DNA from: an uncultured Flavobacteriaceae bacterium
Lineage (GTDB): Bacteria > Bacteroidota > Bacteroidia > Flavobacteriales > Flavobacteriaceae
Direction: 5' to 3'
Length of the DNA stretch: 64,000 bases
Assembly: GCA_947494565.1 (NCBI GenBank)
Contig: CANLVG010000009.1
Coordinates: 1 to 64,000 of the forward strand
Shown piece after piece: positions 10,539-19,685 of the stretch. A model generated the notes under the pieces. It did no database searches, was not told the origin of the DNA, and saw only the letters and a program-made list of their open reading frames with translations. Positions within the stretch are counted from its first letter, which is position 1, and every line of letters begins with the position of its first letter. The translations under genes and the position numbers were made by a program.

Positions 10539-11855
10539 TTAAACTTTCGAGGCAATTTCCATCAAGTAAGCACATAACAGGGCACCTCCTGTACCGACCA
10601 CATAACCAAAAACGGCAAGTAAGACGCCTACAGAGGTCAATGATGGGTGAAACTCTGCGGCCACTACAGGTGCCGAAGCGGCACCGCCTACGTTGGCCTG
10701 GCTACCAACGGCCAAAAAGAAATAGGGCGCTTTGATGAGTTTGGCCACTAAAATCATAAGACCGGCGTGTATCGTAATCCAAATAAAACCTATTGCGATG
10801 AGCCCTGGATTTTCAAGTACTCGACCTAAATCTACTTTCATCCCTATAGTGGCTACCAAAATGTAGATGAACATGCCCCCGATTTTGCTGGCACCGGCAC
10901 CTTCATAATTTTTGGCCTTGGTAAACGATATGGCAATACCGGCGGCGGTAGCGATAACGACCATCCAAAAGAACCCGGATCCCAGAAATGATAAGAAGTT
11001 AGTGGGGTCGGCGACGGCGGCGACATTTTCAGTGAGTGCCTTGCTGATATGCCCCCCGAAAAAGTGAGCGATACCGACAGCACTAAAAGCTAGTCCGAGC
11101 ATAATCATATAGTCGGGCAGAGTGGGCACCCTTGTGATACGATCAGTGAATTCCGTAACCTTGCTTTTCAATTTTTCAATCGCAGATGTATCTGATTTTA
11201 GCCATTTATCGATTTGTTTGGTTTTTCCCACGCCCAATAACACGATTGCCATCCACACATTCGCCACAAAAATATCGACGAGTACCATGCCTCCATATTT
11301 TTCGGGAGTATATTTGAAAATCTCGTACATCGCTGCTTGATTGGCACCTCCCCCGATCCAACTTCCGGCAATGGTGGACAGGCCTCTCCAGATAGCATCG
11401 AATCCGTTACCGCCCACTGACTCTGGGGAAAAAATAGAAACGATCAAGATGGCAATGGGTCCGCCTATAATGATCCCGGCACTTCCGGTCAAGAACATGA
11501 TGAGGGCCTTTGAACCCAGATTGGCAATAGCTTTCAAGTCAATACTAAGGGTCATCAATACCAGTGCGGCCGGAAGAAGATAGCGACTTGCCATATAATA
11601 TAATCTCGAGGTATGTTCGGTGACTTCTCCAAGTTCATTGACCGTATGCCATTTTTCAGCGACTACACCGAAAGAAGAGAGCAGTGCCGGGAGAAGGTAA
11701 CACATCAGAACAGCAGGTACGACCCCATAGAATTTTTTCCAGAAACCCGTTTTGATTGAAGAAGAGACAAAAATAAATCCGAGACTAAGCGCCAGTAAAC
11801 CAAAAACGACGGTGTCATCGGTAATGAGCGGTTCAGGCAATAATTTTTCGGTCAT
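10539..11855 (-). CDS. DUF819 family integral membrane protein
   Basis: A polytopic membrane protein of 438 residues with about 11-12 hydrophobic segments, including GSWIGGGANQAAMYEIF and GSQANVGGAASAPVVAA, the paired Gly/Ala-rich motifs of DUF819 (YjcL-like) proteins, thought to be carboxylate-type transporters; substrate unknown. Start: a longer frame could begin at a TTG at 11891, but the promoter-like TATATTTG (minus strand, 11879-11886) lies inside that extension, and ATG at 11855 gives the family-type N-terminus MTEKLLPEPLIT. It follows the HAD gene by 32 bases. Confidence 0.88.
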   Translation of the reverse strand: MTEKLLPEPLITDDTVVFGLLALSLGFIFVSSSIKTGFWKKFYGVVPAVLMCYLLPALLSSFGVVAEKWHTVNELGEVTEHTSRLYYMASRYLLPAALVLMTLSIDLKAIANLGSKALIMFLTGSAGIIIGGPIAILIVSIFSPESVGGNGFDAIWRGLSTIAGSWIGGGANQAAMYEIFKYTPEKYGGMVLVDIFVANVWMAIVLLGVGKTKQIDKWLKSDTSAIEKLKSKVTEFTDRITRVPTLPDYMIMLGLAFSAVGIAHFFGGHISKALTENVAAVADPTNFLSFLGSGFFWMVVIATAAGIAISFTKAKNYEGAGASKIGGMFIYILVATIGMKVDLGRVLENPGLIAIGFIWITIHAGLMILVAKLIKAPYFFLAVGSQANVGGAASAPVVAAEFHPSLTSVGVLLAVFGYVVGTGGALLCAYLMEIASKV

Positions 11856-11878
11856 TAAGTAAAGGATTGGTACGTTTT

Positions 11879-11886
11879 CAAATATA
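11879..11886 (-). promoter_or_regulatory. Promoter -7 element (TATATTTG) of the DUF819 gene
   Basis: Minus-strand TATATTTG, an exact TAnnTTTG match, 23 bases before the chosen ATG and overlapping the intergenic edge of the HAD gene. It suggests the transporter can be transcribed apart from the HAD gene. Confidence 0.5.
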
Positions 11887-11887
11887 C

Positions 11888-12688
11888 TCAAATTAGATGT
11901 TGCTTGATGTAGTGGGCTACTCCATCCTCAGTATTTCTCAATGTGACAGCGTCGGCTAGTGCTTTTACCTCTTCCCTCGCGTTTTCTACAGCTACGCCAA
12001 GACCGGAATGTTCTAGCATTTCCATGTCATTGTAGTTGTCACCGAAGGAGATCACATCGATCATCCTCTCATTCGGACCGAGCAACGCTTGAATGGCCGA
12101 TAGTTTAGACACATTCTTGGGTGCCAGTTCGATGAGGGTATCGTTCGATCGGTAAATGTTCATCTCTTCACTGAGATCTTTCATCAATTGAGGAAAAATC
12201 GTATCGGCCGATAGCTTGGTACCCATAAGCATGATTTTGTGAGCGCTCACATTCCGGCTTTTCCAATCGGTTAGTGTTTCCGACGTAGGTCTGAAAACCG
12301 GAGAGGCACGTGTATATTTGATTTCCTTTTGTACCCGTTCAGAGGTCATCTCAACATACCATTCCCGTCGGTAATATAAACCGAGTTGGATATGTAGCTT
12401 TTCAGACAGTGTATGCACTTTTTCCAAAGCTTCGAAGGAAATAGTTTCCGAAAAGGTTTCTTTTGCCCCGTCACAGATAAGTGCACCATTATAGCAAATG
12501 ATAGGTTGTTTTTCAATACCTAAACGTTCTTGTATATATGTCATTGATTGTGGCATGCGTGCAGAAACCAAAATTACGTTCAATAGCTCTTTTATTCTTG
12601 ATACTTGGCTAATGGTGAAATCGGAAACATCACTCTTTGTAGATAGTAAAGTGCCATCCAAATCGGAACAGAGTAGTTTAAAATTCAT
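11888..12688 (-). CDS. HAD superfamily (Cof-type, HAD-IIB) phosphatase
   Basis: A 266-residue cytosolic phosphatase of the Cof/YwpJ type. Motif I is CSDLDGTLL (nucleophile D9, acid D11); motif II is LVSARMP; motif IV is SFGDNYNDMEML near residue 218, followed by GVAVENA, usual for this clade. The C2B cap lies between. Family members hydrolyse small phosphorylated sugars or cofactors; substrate cannot be told from sequence. Located upstream of a DUF819 membrane protein on the same strand, which may form a transport/catabolism pair (inference). Confidence 0.9.
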   Translation of the reverse strand: MNFKLLCSDLDGTLLSTKSDVSDFTISQVSRIKELLNVILVSARMPQSMTYIQERLGIEKQPIICYNGALICDGAKETFSETISFEALEKVHTLSEKLHIQLGLYYRREWYVEMTSERVQKEIKYTRASPVFRPTSETLTDWKSRNVSAHKIMLMGTKLSADTIFPQLMKDLSEEMNIYRSNDTLIELAPKNVSKLSAIQALLGPNERMIDVISFGDNYNDMEMLEHSGLGVAVENAREEVKALADAVTLRNTEDGVAHYIKQHLI

Positions 12689-12799
12689 AGAAATGGGCTA
12701 GTCTTTTAGGTGAAGTATACTTTAATTTCGTGGGTCTTCGAGTATCGATACCAGGAACTCGAAAACCTCCTTTGCCTTTTCCACATGCTTTGGAGCCGT

Positions 12800-14998
12800 C
12801 TAGATATTCAACCAGTATGTCAATTTGAGGTTGATAGACCTGTTTTTCGGTTCAAAGCTATTGACAAAGTAATTATCATTATATACGATGAACAGATCTG
12901 AAAGGGGAGCGAAACGCCATTGCAGCCTCGAATTGAACCCTAGGTTGTCACGTTGGTTACTGTATTGCACTAACGTAGACCAGAAAATGGACTTGCTGAA
13001 GGTAATATCGATTTTTGGACTGATTAACCAAATATTGGCACTGGGATAAGGATCGGGAAGATGAATTTGATCATAATTCAAGAGTACTGATATAAAGGCC
13101 TTGGGCTGAAATCTCATGGTCATCATGCCTTCTACGGAAAACCTATTGCCATTAAAGAAACGGCCCACCGAAGTTTGGGCCCCATATGAAAACAACTTTC
13201 GCATATCGGAATCATAACTAAATTCTACACTATTGTAATGGTATCCTTGATCGCCCGGAAGAGGAGTGGCCCCGTCGGTGCCCGTGGGGTCGAAGGTATC
13301 GAATAAAAAGGTAAAGCTATTGGCCAGTTCGATTCCTGCCTGTGATTGGTTGTTGAATTGTATTTCATACCTTCCGAAGATATCATAATCAGTGGTTTTG
13401 AAGCTCCGACTCGGACTCCATAAAACAATCGGCAAAAATTGTAAGGAGTGATTTTGAATGGCGCCTTTTTTGGGCCAAAAAACGCGTTCGAGACTGACAA
13501 TACCTTTAAAGATATCCGTTCTTCGCACGAAACCGAGGTCGGATCGGAAATCTTCATCCACAAAAACTCCTTTTAGAAATAGATTGAATTTTCTTGTATT
13601 ATAGCGTAGCGTCGACCCGGCCGCCAGGTTGCCGACCTTATCGTCGGGTTGAAATGATTTATGAGTAAAAAATTGCCCAGTCCATGTATTGTCTTTCGAT
13701 GCTAGATTGTAGTCAAGGCCCAAGACCCGATTATATTCGTCTTCCCGAGCAATAAAATCATAACTTTTGAAGGCTTGCTTGTTGATAAAGAACATGCCGA
13801 TATTCGAACGCGAGAATACACGTTGTTGTAAGGCCAACATGGTGTTGTTGTTTGAAGGTATCTCGTTTTCAAGGTCCTCGGCCGTTTGAATATTAAGGAT
13901 ACCGACCCGCAAATCTTTGGTCAATTTACCGCTAAGACGTACCCCGCCAATAATTCTATTTTCAATGGTATTACCAGCAGTGTCTTGTGCAATTCCAATT
14001 CTCCTTGAAAAGAAAGCGCTAGCATCACGCTGATCTCCAAAGCTGGCGAACAAATCGTTGTTGTCAATAAAGAATTGGCGTTTTTCAGGTAAGGATATTT
14101 CAAAGCGAGTTAAGTTGGTGACCTGATCATCTGCTTCCACCTGTGAGAAATCAGGATTTACCGTAACATCAAGATTAAGGGTATTGCCAATAGAGATCTT
14201 GGAATCTCCCCCAAATTTCAATGAATTTTTCCGCTCGTCGTTTTCATAATCCCTTTGTGATAAACCATTGATATACGGAATCAGTGCTAACGGTGTTCTT
14301 GATCGACCCAATGGCTTTTCAAATACCATCTCGCCCATAAAGGCCAAGTTGAAAATCAATTGGTTCTGTGGTACTCGTGTCCATGAACTCCGCTCATTCG
14401 ATTGGGTTTCGATGCGATAACTGTTGAAGCGCCATTTGGTTGCCCCTTCCTTAAATTTTAGAGAGGTTAGGGGAATGACCATCTCCGCGGTAAAGTAGTC
14501 GTCGTAGATTTTTGAGTCCCCTCTCCATTTAACATCCCAAGAAAGGTTGAAATCATTTCGAGTGGTACCCCCGTTGGCAATGAGCGCCTCACGTCGCACC
14601 CCATAAGGATTGATTCCAAAAAGAAAGGCGTTCGTTCCATCGTTGAACGTATCGAACAACAGGGAAAAACTGTCGCTACCACTTCCCCTAAAATCGCGTT
14701 TCAGTGATTGTGTGGCGTAGTTCTTTCCACTAGAATAGGCTTTTATTCCGACATAGATATTCTTTTCGTCATAAAGTATTTTGATCTCGGATTGCTTCCG
14801 TGCCTGTATGGTATCCAAAGGGAAGTACTCCCAAAATTCGTCGGCACCATCGGCCATTTCCCATATGGGCTCATCTAAAATGCCATCAGGAACTATAGTT
14901 TCGGAAACAAACTTTACCGTGAACGATTTGACCTCTTTTTGGGAAAAGAGCGGTGTGGAAATAATAAGGCATAAAAGGGCGCAAAGCACTTTTATCAT
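12800..14998 (-). CDS. DUF5916 protein with N-terminal CBM9-like domain (copy 1)
   Basis: A 732-residue exported protein: signal peptide ending in LFSQ. Residues about 25-215 resemble a carbohydrate-binding family 9-like domain (PDGILDEPIWEMAD, ILYDEKNIYVGIKA, FTAEMVIPLTSLKF). The rest is the DUF5916 region (VNPDFSQVEADDQVTNLTRF, EKRQFFIDNNDLF, FFSRRIGI) and a beta-barrel-like C-terminal half ending in TYWLNI, suggesting an outer-membrane barrel. Paralogous to the next two genes upstream; its last 55 residues differ from copy 2 at 6 positions. It carries its own promoter (15022-15046). Function unknown; binding or uptake of a glycan is only a guess from the CBM9-like domain. Confidence 0.9.
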   Translation of the reverse strand: MIKVLCALLCLIISTPLFSQKEVKSFTVKFVSETIVPDGILDEPIWEMADGADEFWEYFPLDTIQARKQSEIKILYDEKNIYVGIKAYSSGKNYATQSLKRDFRGSGSDSFSLLFDTFNDGTNAFLFGINPYGVRREALIANGGTTRNDFNLSWDVKWRGDSKIYDDYFTAEMVIPLTSLKFKEGATKWRFNSYRIETQSNERSSWTRVPQNQLIFNLAFMGEMVFEKPLGRSRTPLALIPYINGLSQRDYENDERKNSLKFGGDSKISIGNTLNLDVTVNPDFSQVEADDQVTNLTRFEISLPEKRQFFIDNNDLFASFGDQRDASAFFSRRIGIAQDTAGNTIENRIIGGVRLSGKLTKDLRVGILNIQTAEDLENEIPSNNNTMLALQQRVFSRSNIGMFFINKQAFKSYDFIAREDEYNRVLGLDYNLASKDNTWTGQFFTHKSFQPDDKVGNLAAGSTLRYNTRKFNLFLKGVFVDEDFRSDLGFVRRTDIFKGIVSLERVFWPKKGAIQNHSLQFLPIVLWSPSRSFKTTDYDIFGRYEIQFNNQSQAGIELANSFTFLFDTFDPTGTDGATPLPGDQGYHYNSVEFSYDSDMRKLFSYGAQTSVGRFFNGNRFSVEGMMTMRFQPKAFISVLLNYDQIHLPDPYPSANIWLISPKIDITFSKSIFWSTLVQYSNQRDNLGFNSRLQWRFAPLSDLFIVYNDNYFVNSFEPKNRSINLKLTYWLNI

Positions 14999-15021
14999 AG
15001 TTGGTGAATTAGCTTGGAGTG

Positions 15022-15046
15022 CAAATTTAAGGGTAAAGGCCGTTAA
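15022..15046 (-). promoter_or_regulatory. Promoter of DUF5916 copy 1 (TTAACG-N11-TAAATTTG)
   Basis: Read on the minus strand: TTAACG (15041-15046), 11 bases, TAAATTTG (15022-15029), then a leader with GCTAATTCA before the ATG. The same three elements in the same spacing precede copies 2 and 3. Confidence 0.75.
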
Positions 15047-15087
15047 ATAAATCCTAAAAAGGAATCTTAAATTAGGCAGATTGAACG

Positions 15088-17289
15088 TTAAATGTTGAGC
15101 CAGTAGGTAAACTTCAAATTAATTGACCGGTACCTAGGCGCAAAGGTATTCACGAAGTAATTGTCATTGTAAACAATGAACAGATCAGACAAGGGTGCAA
15201 AGCGCCATTGTAGTCTTGAGTTGACTCCCAAATTATCGCGCTGATTGCTGTATTGAATCAAAGTAGACCAAAATACGGACTTGTTGAATGTGACATCGAT
15301 TTTTGGACTAACTAGCCAAATATCAGCACTGGGATACGGGTTTGGAAGTGAGATTTGATCATAGTTGAACAATAGTGATATAAAAACTTTGGGTTGAAAG
15401 CGAAGTGTCATACCCCCTTCAACGGAAAATCGGTTTCCATTGAAAAACCTACCTACCTCCGTTCCCAGTCCATAGGCGAATAATTTTCGTTGATCTGACT
15501 CATAGGCTGCCTCTACACTATTATAGTAATATCCTTGATTACCCGGAATAGGAATACCGTCGTCACTGGCTGTTGGATCAAAGTCATCAAACAAAAATGT
15601 GAAATCTGAATTGAAACCTGCCTCAAATTCAGCAGTGTTATTAAATTTTGCCTCCCAAGAAGTTCTAAGGCTGTAATCCGTATTTTCAAAATCATCCTCA
15701 GTGCTCCAAATGCCTATAGGCAAAAACTGAAAGGAATGTGTTTGAATCTTACCCTTTTCAGGCCAAAAAGCACGTTCAAAATTTAAAAAGCTTTTTAGGA
15801 TTCCTGTTCTTCTAACGAAACCTAAATCGGAAGAAAAGTCTTCGTCTATGTAAACAGCTTTTCCGGAAAAATTATAATTTCTTGAGTTATATGAAAGTCT
15901 AGCTCCACTAGATAAGTTTCCCACATTATCATTTGGTTGAAAAGACTTGTGTAGATAGAACTTACCCGTCCAAGTATTATCTTTCGATGTCAAATTATAA
16001 TCAACACCAAATAATCGATTGTACCTGTCTTCACTTTCAATGAAATCATAATCTCTAAATGACTCTTTGTTGATAAAGTACATGCCAATATTCGACCTTG
16101 AAAACATCTTTTGTTGCAAGGCTATCATGGTATTGTTGTTCGATGCGATTTCGTTTTCCAAATCTTCATCGGTCTGAATGTTTAAAAGTCCCACTCTGAG
16201 ATTGTTCGTAAGTTTTCCACTAAGACGAACGCCTCCAATAATCTTATTTTCTATGGAATTTCCTGCTGTGTCCCTTGCGATACCTATGCGTCTTGAAAAA
16301 AACGGATTTGCATCACGAGAATCTCCGAAACTTGAAAACAAATCGCTATTATCGATAAAAAACTGCCTTTTTTCAGGTAACCCTATTTCAAATCGCGTCA
16401 AATTGGTAATCACATTATCCACTTCCACATTGGAAAAATCAGGATTAACGGTGACATCAAGATTGAGACCGGTGCCTATTGCAATTTTGGCATCTCCTCC
16501 GAACTTTATGTCATTCGATCCCTCATCCGTTTCAAAGTTCTTTTGTGAAATCGCGTTTACATAGGGTATAATTGCCAAAGGAGTTTTTGATTTTTCCAAG
16601 GGTTTTTCGAAAACCATGTCACCCATAAAGGCGGTACCCCATACCTGTTGATTTTGAGGAATCTTTATCCATGTACTGGTTTCGTTGGATTGTGTATCAA
16701 AACGATAGCTGTTAAACCTCCACTTTTGAGTTCCTTCCTTAAACTTAAAGGAACTTAGTGGGATGACCATTTCAGCGGTATAGTAATCATCGTAGATTTT
16801 TGCATCTCCTTTCCACTTCACATCCCATGAGGTCGTAAAACCAATTTGTTGTGTGCTTCCTCCTGAAATCAAGGCTTCTCTGAGAACCCCATAAGGGTTT
16901 GTGCCAAACAAAAAAGCATTTTGTCCGTCGTTAAAAGTATCGAAAACTACACTAATGTTGTCACTTCCACCGGCTAAGAAGTCTCGCTTTAATGATTGAA
17001 TAGCATAATCCTTTCCTGCGGCATCCATTGTAATGCCCACATACAAGTTTTTGTCATCATAGAACATTTTGATATCGGACTGTTGACGTGCTTGAACAGA
17101 ATCCAATGGAAAATATTCCCAGAACTCATTGGCACTTTCGGCCTTTTCCCAAACGGGTTCGTTCAAGATTCCATCAGGAGTAATATTGGAATTGGTAATG
17201 TGTTTTACCGTAAAGCTTTTGTAGTTGTCCTGCCCGAAACCTAAGAAAGCAAATAAAAGCAAATAGAGAACTGGTAGGGTTCTGATCAT
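15088..17289 (-). CDS. DUF5916 protein with N-terminal CBM9-like domain (copy 2)
   Basis: A 733-residue paralogue of the flanking genes with the same plan: signal peptide (LLLFAFLGFGQ), CBM9-like domain (TPDGILNEPVWEKAE), DUF5916 core (NPDFSNVEVDNVITNLTRF, KRQFFIDNSDLFSSFGD, FFSRRIGIARDTAGN), and a barrel-like C-terminus ending TYWLNI. Start: the frame extends to a GTG at 17313, but that codon lies inside the -7 box; the ATG at 17289 matches the starts of copies 1 and 3. The last 55 residues are identical to copy 3 except for one V/I. Likely outer-membrane located; function unknown. Confidence 0.9.
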   Translation of the reverse strand: MIRTLPVLYLLLFAFLGFGQDNYKSFTVKHITNSNITPDGILNEPVWEKAESANEFWEYFPLDSVQARQQSDIKMFYDDKNLYVGITMDAAGKDYAIQSLKRDFLAGGSDNISVVFDTFNDGQNAFLFGTNPYGVLREALISGGSTQQIGFTTSWDVKWKGDAKIYDDYYTAEMVIPLSSFKFKEGTQKWRFNSYRFDTQSNETSTWIKIPQNQQVWGTAFMGDMVFEKPLEKSKTPLAIIPYVNAISQKNFETDEGSNDIKFGGDAKIAIGTGLNLDVTVNPDFSNVEVDNVITNLTRFEIGLPEKRQFFIDNSDLFSSFGDSRDANPFFSRRIGIARDTAGNSIENKIIGGVRLSGKLTNNLRVGLLNIQTDEDLENEIASNNNTMIALQQKMFSRSNIGMYFINKESFRDYDFIESEDRYNRLFGVDYNLTSKDNTWTGKFYLHKSFQPNDNVGNLSSGARLSYNSRNYNFSGKAVYIDEDFSSDLGFVRRTGILKSFLNFERAFWPEKGKIQTHSFQFLPIGIWSTEDDFENTDYSLRTSWEAKFNNTAEFEAGFNSDFTFLFDDFDPTASDDGIPIPGNQGYYYNSVEAAYESDQRKLFAYGLGTEVGRFFNGNRFSVEGGMTLRFQPKVFISLLFNYDQISLPNPYPSADIWLVSPKIDVTFNKSVFWSTLIQYSNQRDNLGVNSRLQWRFAPLSDLFIVYNDNYFVNTFAPRYRSINLKFTYWLNI

Positions 17290-17312
17290 TAATTTTGAAT
17301 TAGCAGGTGTCA

Positions 17313-17337
17313 CAAATTTACCCTTTTACAACGTTAA
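17313..17337 (-). promoter_or_regulatory. Promoter of DUF5916 copy 2 (TTAACG-N11-TAAATTTG)
   Basis: Minus strand: TTAACG (17332-17337), 11 bases, TAAATTTG (17313-17320), then GCTAATTCA and the ATG at 17289. A TTT triplet 19 bases upstream of the -7 box may serve as the -33 element. Confidence 0.75.
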
Positions 17338-17397
17338 CGAAAGCCTAAATTTTCGTTACAAGGGGGAGAAAAAAAATAGGCGATAGAGACCATGAGA

Positions 17398-19593
17398 TTA
17401 GATATTCAACCAGTAGGTAAACTTCAAATTAATCGACCGATACCTCGGAGCAAAAGTATTCACGAAGTAATTGTCATTGTAAACGATGAATAGATCGGAC
17501 AAGGGTGCGAAGCGCCATTGTAGTCTTGAATTAATTCCCAAATTATCACGCTGATTACTGTATTGCAGAATAGTGGTCCAAAAAAGTGATTTATTGAAGG
17601 TAAATTCAAATCGTGGACTGATCAACCATAGATCCGCACTAGAATACGGGGCCGGTAAACTTAGCTTATCATAGTTTAATGCTAGACTGATTAGGGCTTT
17701 GGGCTGCAATCTTAAATTAAATTGCCCCATAAACGAAAAGCGGTTGCCATTGAAAAACCGCCCGACAGAAGTTTCCGCTTCTATTGCAAATACATTGGCC
17801 CTGTTCGATTCATAAGCCGCGGTTACAGAATTGAAGTAATACCCTTGATTCCCAGGCAGTTCAACCGCACCGTCCGTATTGGTCGGGTCAAAGGGTTCCG
17901 TTAGGAAGATGAAGGAATTACTGAATCCTATGCCACCCATTGACTGATTTTGGAAATTGACGTTCCAATTTAGATTATAAACATGATCGGTTTGTTTGAA
18001 ATCTAGACCTGGGCGCCACGTAATAATGGGAAATACCTCAAAACCATGGCTATTGATTACATCACTTTTAGGCCAAAATACCACTTCGGCCGAAGTAGCG
18101 GTTTTAAATATGTCCTTTCTGGGAACAAAACCCAAATCAGACTGGAAGTCTTCTCCGATGTAGGCCATATCATGAAAAAAATTGAAGCGTCGTGAATTTC
18201 TACCTATAAAAGCACCTGAAGAAAAATTGCCTGTGTTGTCGTCAGGTTGAAAAGACTTATGCAGGTAAAACTTACCAAACCAACTATTGTCTTTGCTAGC
18301 AAGGTTGTAGTCCATACCGACCACACGATTGTATTCCTCATCACGTGCTATGAAATCATAATCCTTGAAAGATTGCTTGTTGATGAGGAACATGCCGATA
18401 TTTGAGCGTGAGAACACTTTTTTTTGCAGAGCGAACATCATGTTGTTATTCGATGCTATTTCGTTAGCGATATCCTCATCAGTCTGAATATTCAAGAAAC
18501 CAAGCCGCCAATCCTCATTTAGTTTTCCGCTTAGGCGAACGCCGCCAATTATTCTATTTTCTATACTATTATCTGCAGTATCTCGGGCTATACCGATACG
18601 TCTTGAGAAGAAGGGGTTTGCATCACGACTACCTCCAAAACTCCCGAAAAGGTCGCTGTTATCGACAAAGAATTGCCTTCGCTCAGGGAGACCGATCTCA
18701 AAGCGGGTCAGGTTGGTGATAATGTCGTCGACCTCCACATTTGAAAAATCTGGATTCAAAGTGATATCCAAATTCATCCCATTACCGATAGAAACCTTGG
18801 CATCACCACCGACCTTTAATCTTGTATCGCTTAGATCACCTTCAAAGTCCTTTTCGGATATCGTATTGATATATGGAATCAATGCAACCGGGGTTCTAGA
18901 TTTACCCAAGGGTTGTTCAAAAAACATATCACCCATAAAGGCCAGGCTGATGACGAGTTGGTTTTGAGGAACATTATACCAGACGCTACGTTCGTTACTT
19001 TGCATATCGAATCGGTAACATTGAAAACGCCACTTGGTCTCTCCCTCTTTGAATTTGAAGGAAGTCAAAGGTATGGCGAGTTCGGCAGTGTAATATCCGG
19101 AGTACCTTTTTGATTCGCCCTTCCATTTGACGTCCCAAGCGGTATTAAACCCTCTTAAATCAAGACCACCGCCTGATATCAAGACCTCACGTTGTACCCC
19201 ATAGGGATTGATTCCGAACATGAAGGCATTGGTGCCATCATTAAAGGTGTCGAATACCAGATTCACGTTATCATTTCCACTGGCTCTAAAATCACGTCTT
19301 AAGGAGGGGATAACCCAATCATCGCCGACTGATTCTACACGAATTCCAATATATAAGGTAGTGTTGTCATATACCATCTTAATATCAGTCTGGTTCTCGG
19401 CCAATATGCTATCAGATGGAAAATATTGTTGAAAATCGTGGGGCCCGTCCGCATTTTCCCAAAAAGGTTCATCTAATGCACCATCGAGTTGCACACTTTC
19501 GGAAATGAGTTTTACGGAAAACGATTTATCGGTTTGCGAGAAGGAAACGAATGAGGATAACAATAGGAGTAAGCCCCAAAAAAGATTCGGCAT
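17398..19593 (-). CDS. DUF5916 protein with N-terminal CBM9-like domain (copy 3)
   Basis: A 731-residue third tandem paralogue. Signal peptide ends in VSFSQ; the CBM9-like domain opens with QLDGALDEPFWENADG; the DUF5916 core has NPDFSNVEVDDIITNLTRF and RQFFVDNSDLFGSFGG; the barrel-like C-terminus ends TYWLNI. The middle barrel (about 450-650) is the most divergent part among the three copies, while the last 55 residues are nearly identical to copy 2. Own promoter at 19612-19636. Probably the first copy transcribed in this direction, but each copy can be expressed alone. Confidence 0.9.
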   Translation of the reverse strand: MPNLFWGLLLLLSSFVSFSQTDKSFSVKLISESVQLDGALDEPFWENADGPHDFQQYFPSDSILAENQTDIKMVYDNTTLYIGIRVESVGDDWVIPSLRRDFRASGNDNVNLVFDTFNDGTNAFMFGINPYGVQREVLISGGGLDLRGFNTAWDVKWKGESKRYSGYYTAELAIPLTSFKFKEGETKWRFQCYRFDMQSNERSVWYNVPQNQLVISLAFMGDMFFEQPLGKSRTPVALIPYINTISEKDFEGDLSDTRLKVGGDAKVSIGNGMNLDITLNPDFSNVEVDDIITNLTRFEIGLPERRQFFVDNSDLFGSFGGSRDANPFFSRRIGIARDTADNSIENRIIGGVRLSGKLNEDWRLGFLNIQTDEDIANEIASNNNMMFALQKKVFSRSNIGMFLINKQSFKDYDFIARDEEYNRVVGMDYNLASKDNSWFGKFYLHKSFQPDDNTGNFSSGAFIGRNSRRFNFFHDMAYIGEDFQSDLGFVPRKDIFKTATSAEVVFWPKSDVINSHGFEVFPIITWRPGLDFKQTDHVYNLNWNVNFQNQSMGGIGFSNSFIFLTEPFDPTNTDGAVELPGNQGYYFNSVTAAYESNRANVFAIEAETSVGRFFNGNRFSFMGQFNLRLQPKALISLALNYDKLSLPAPYSSADLWLISPRFEFTFNKSLFWTTILQYSNQRDNLGINSRLQWRFAPLSDLFIVYNDNYFVNTFAPRYRSINLKFTYWLNI

Positions 19594-19611
19594 GGTCTTG
19601 AATTAGCTGCA

Positions 19612-19636
19612 CAAATTTAGCGGTTTAGGTCGTTAA
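19612..19636 (-). promoter_or_regulatory. Promoter of DUF5916 copy 3 (TTAACG-N11-TAAATTTG)
   Basis: Minus strand: TTAACG (19631-19636), 11 bases, TAAATTTG (19612-19619), then GCTAATTCA four bases on and the ATG at 19593. Third instance of the same arrangement. Confidence 0.75.
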
Positions 19637-19685
19637 AGAAAACATAAACTTCGGATGATGAATCTGGTAAGCTTTCATCCCAAAG

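Noticed and set aside
12720-12775. Short segment with TTCGA-like bases suggesting a tRNA T-arm
   Set aside because: No cloverleaf or acceptor stem can be formed; no other intergenic region showed a tRNA either.
12710-12901. 63-codon plus-strand frame
   Set aside because: Antisense to the 3' end of DUF5916 copy 1 and its downstream tail; shadow of those sequences.
17290-17313. Eight-codon GTG extension of DUF5916 copy 2
   Set aside because: The GTG lies within the TAAATTTG box shared by the three copies; ATG at 17289 aligns with the starts of copies 1 and 3.
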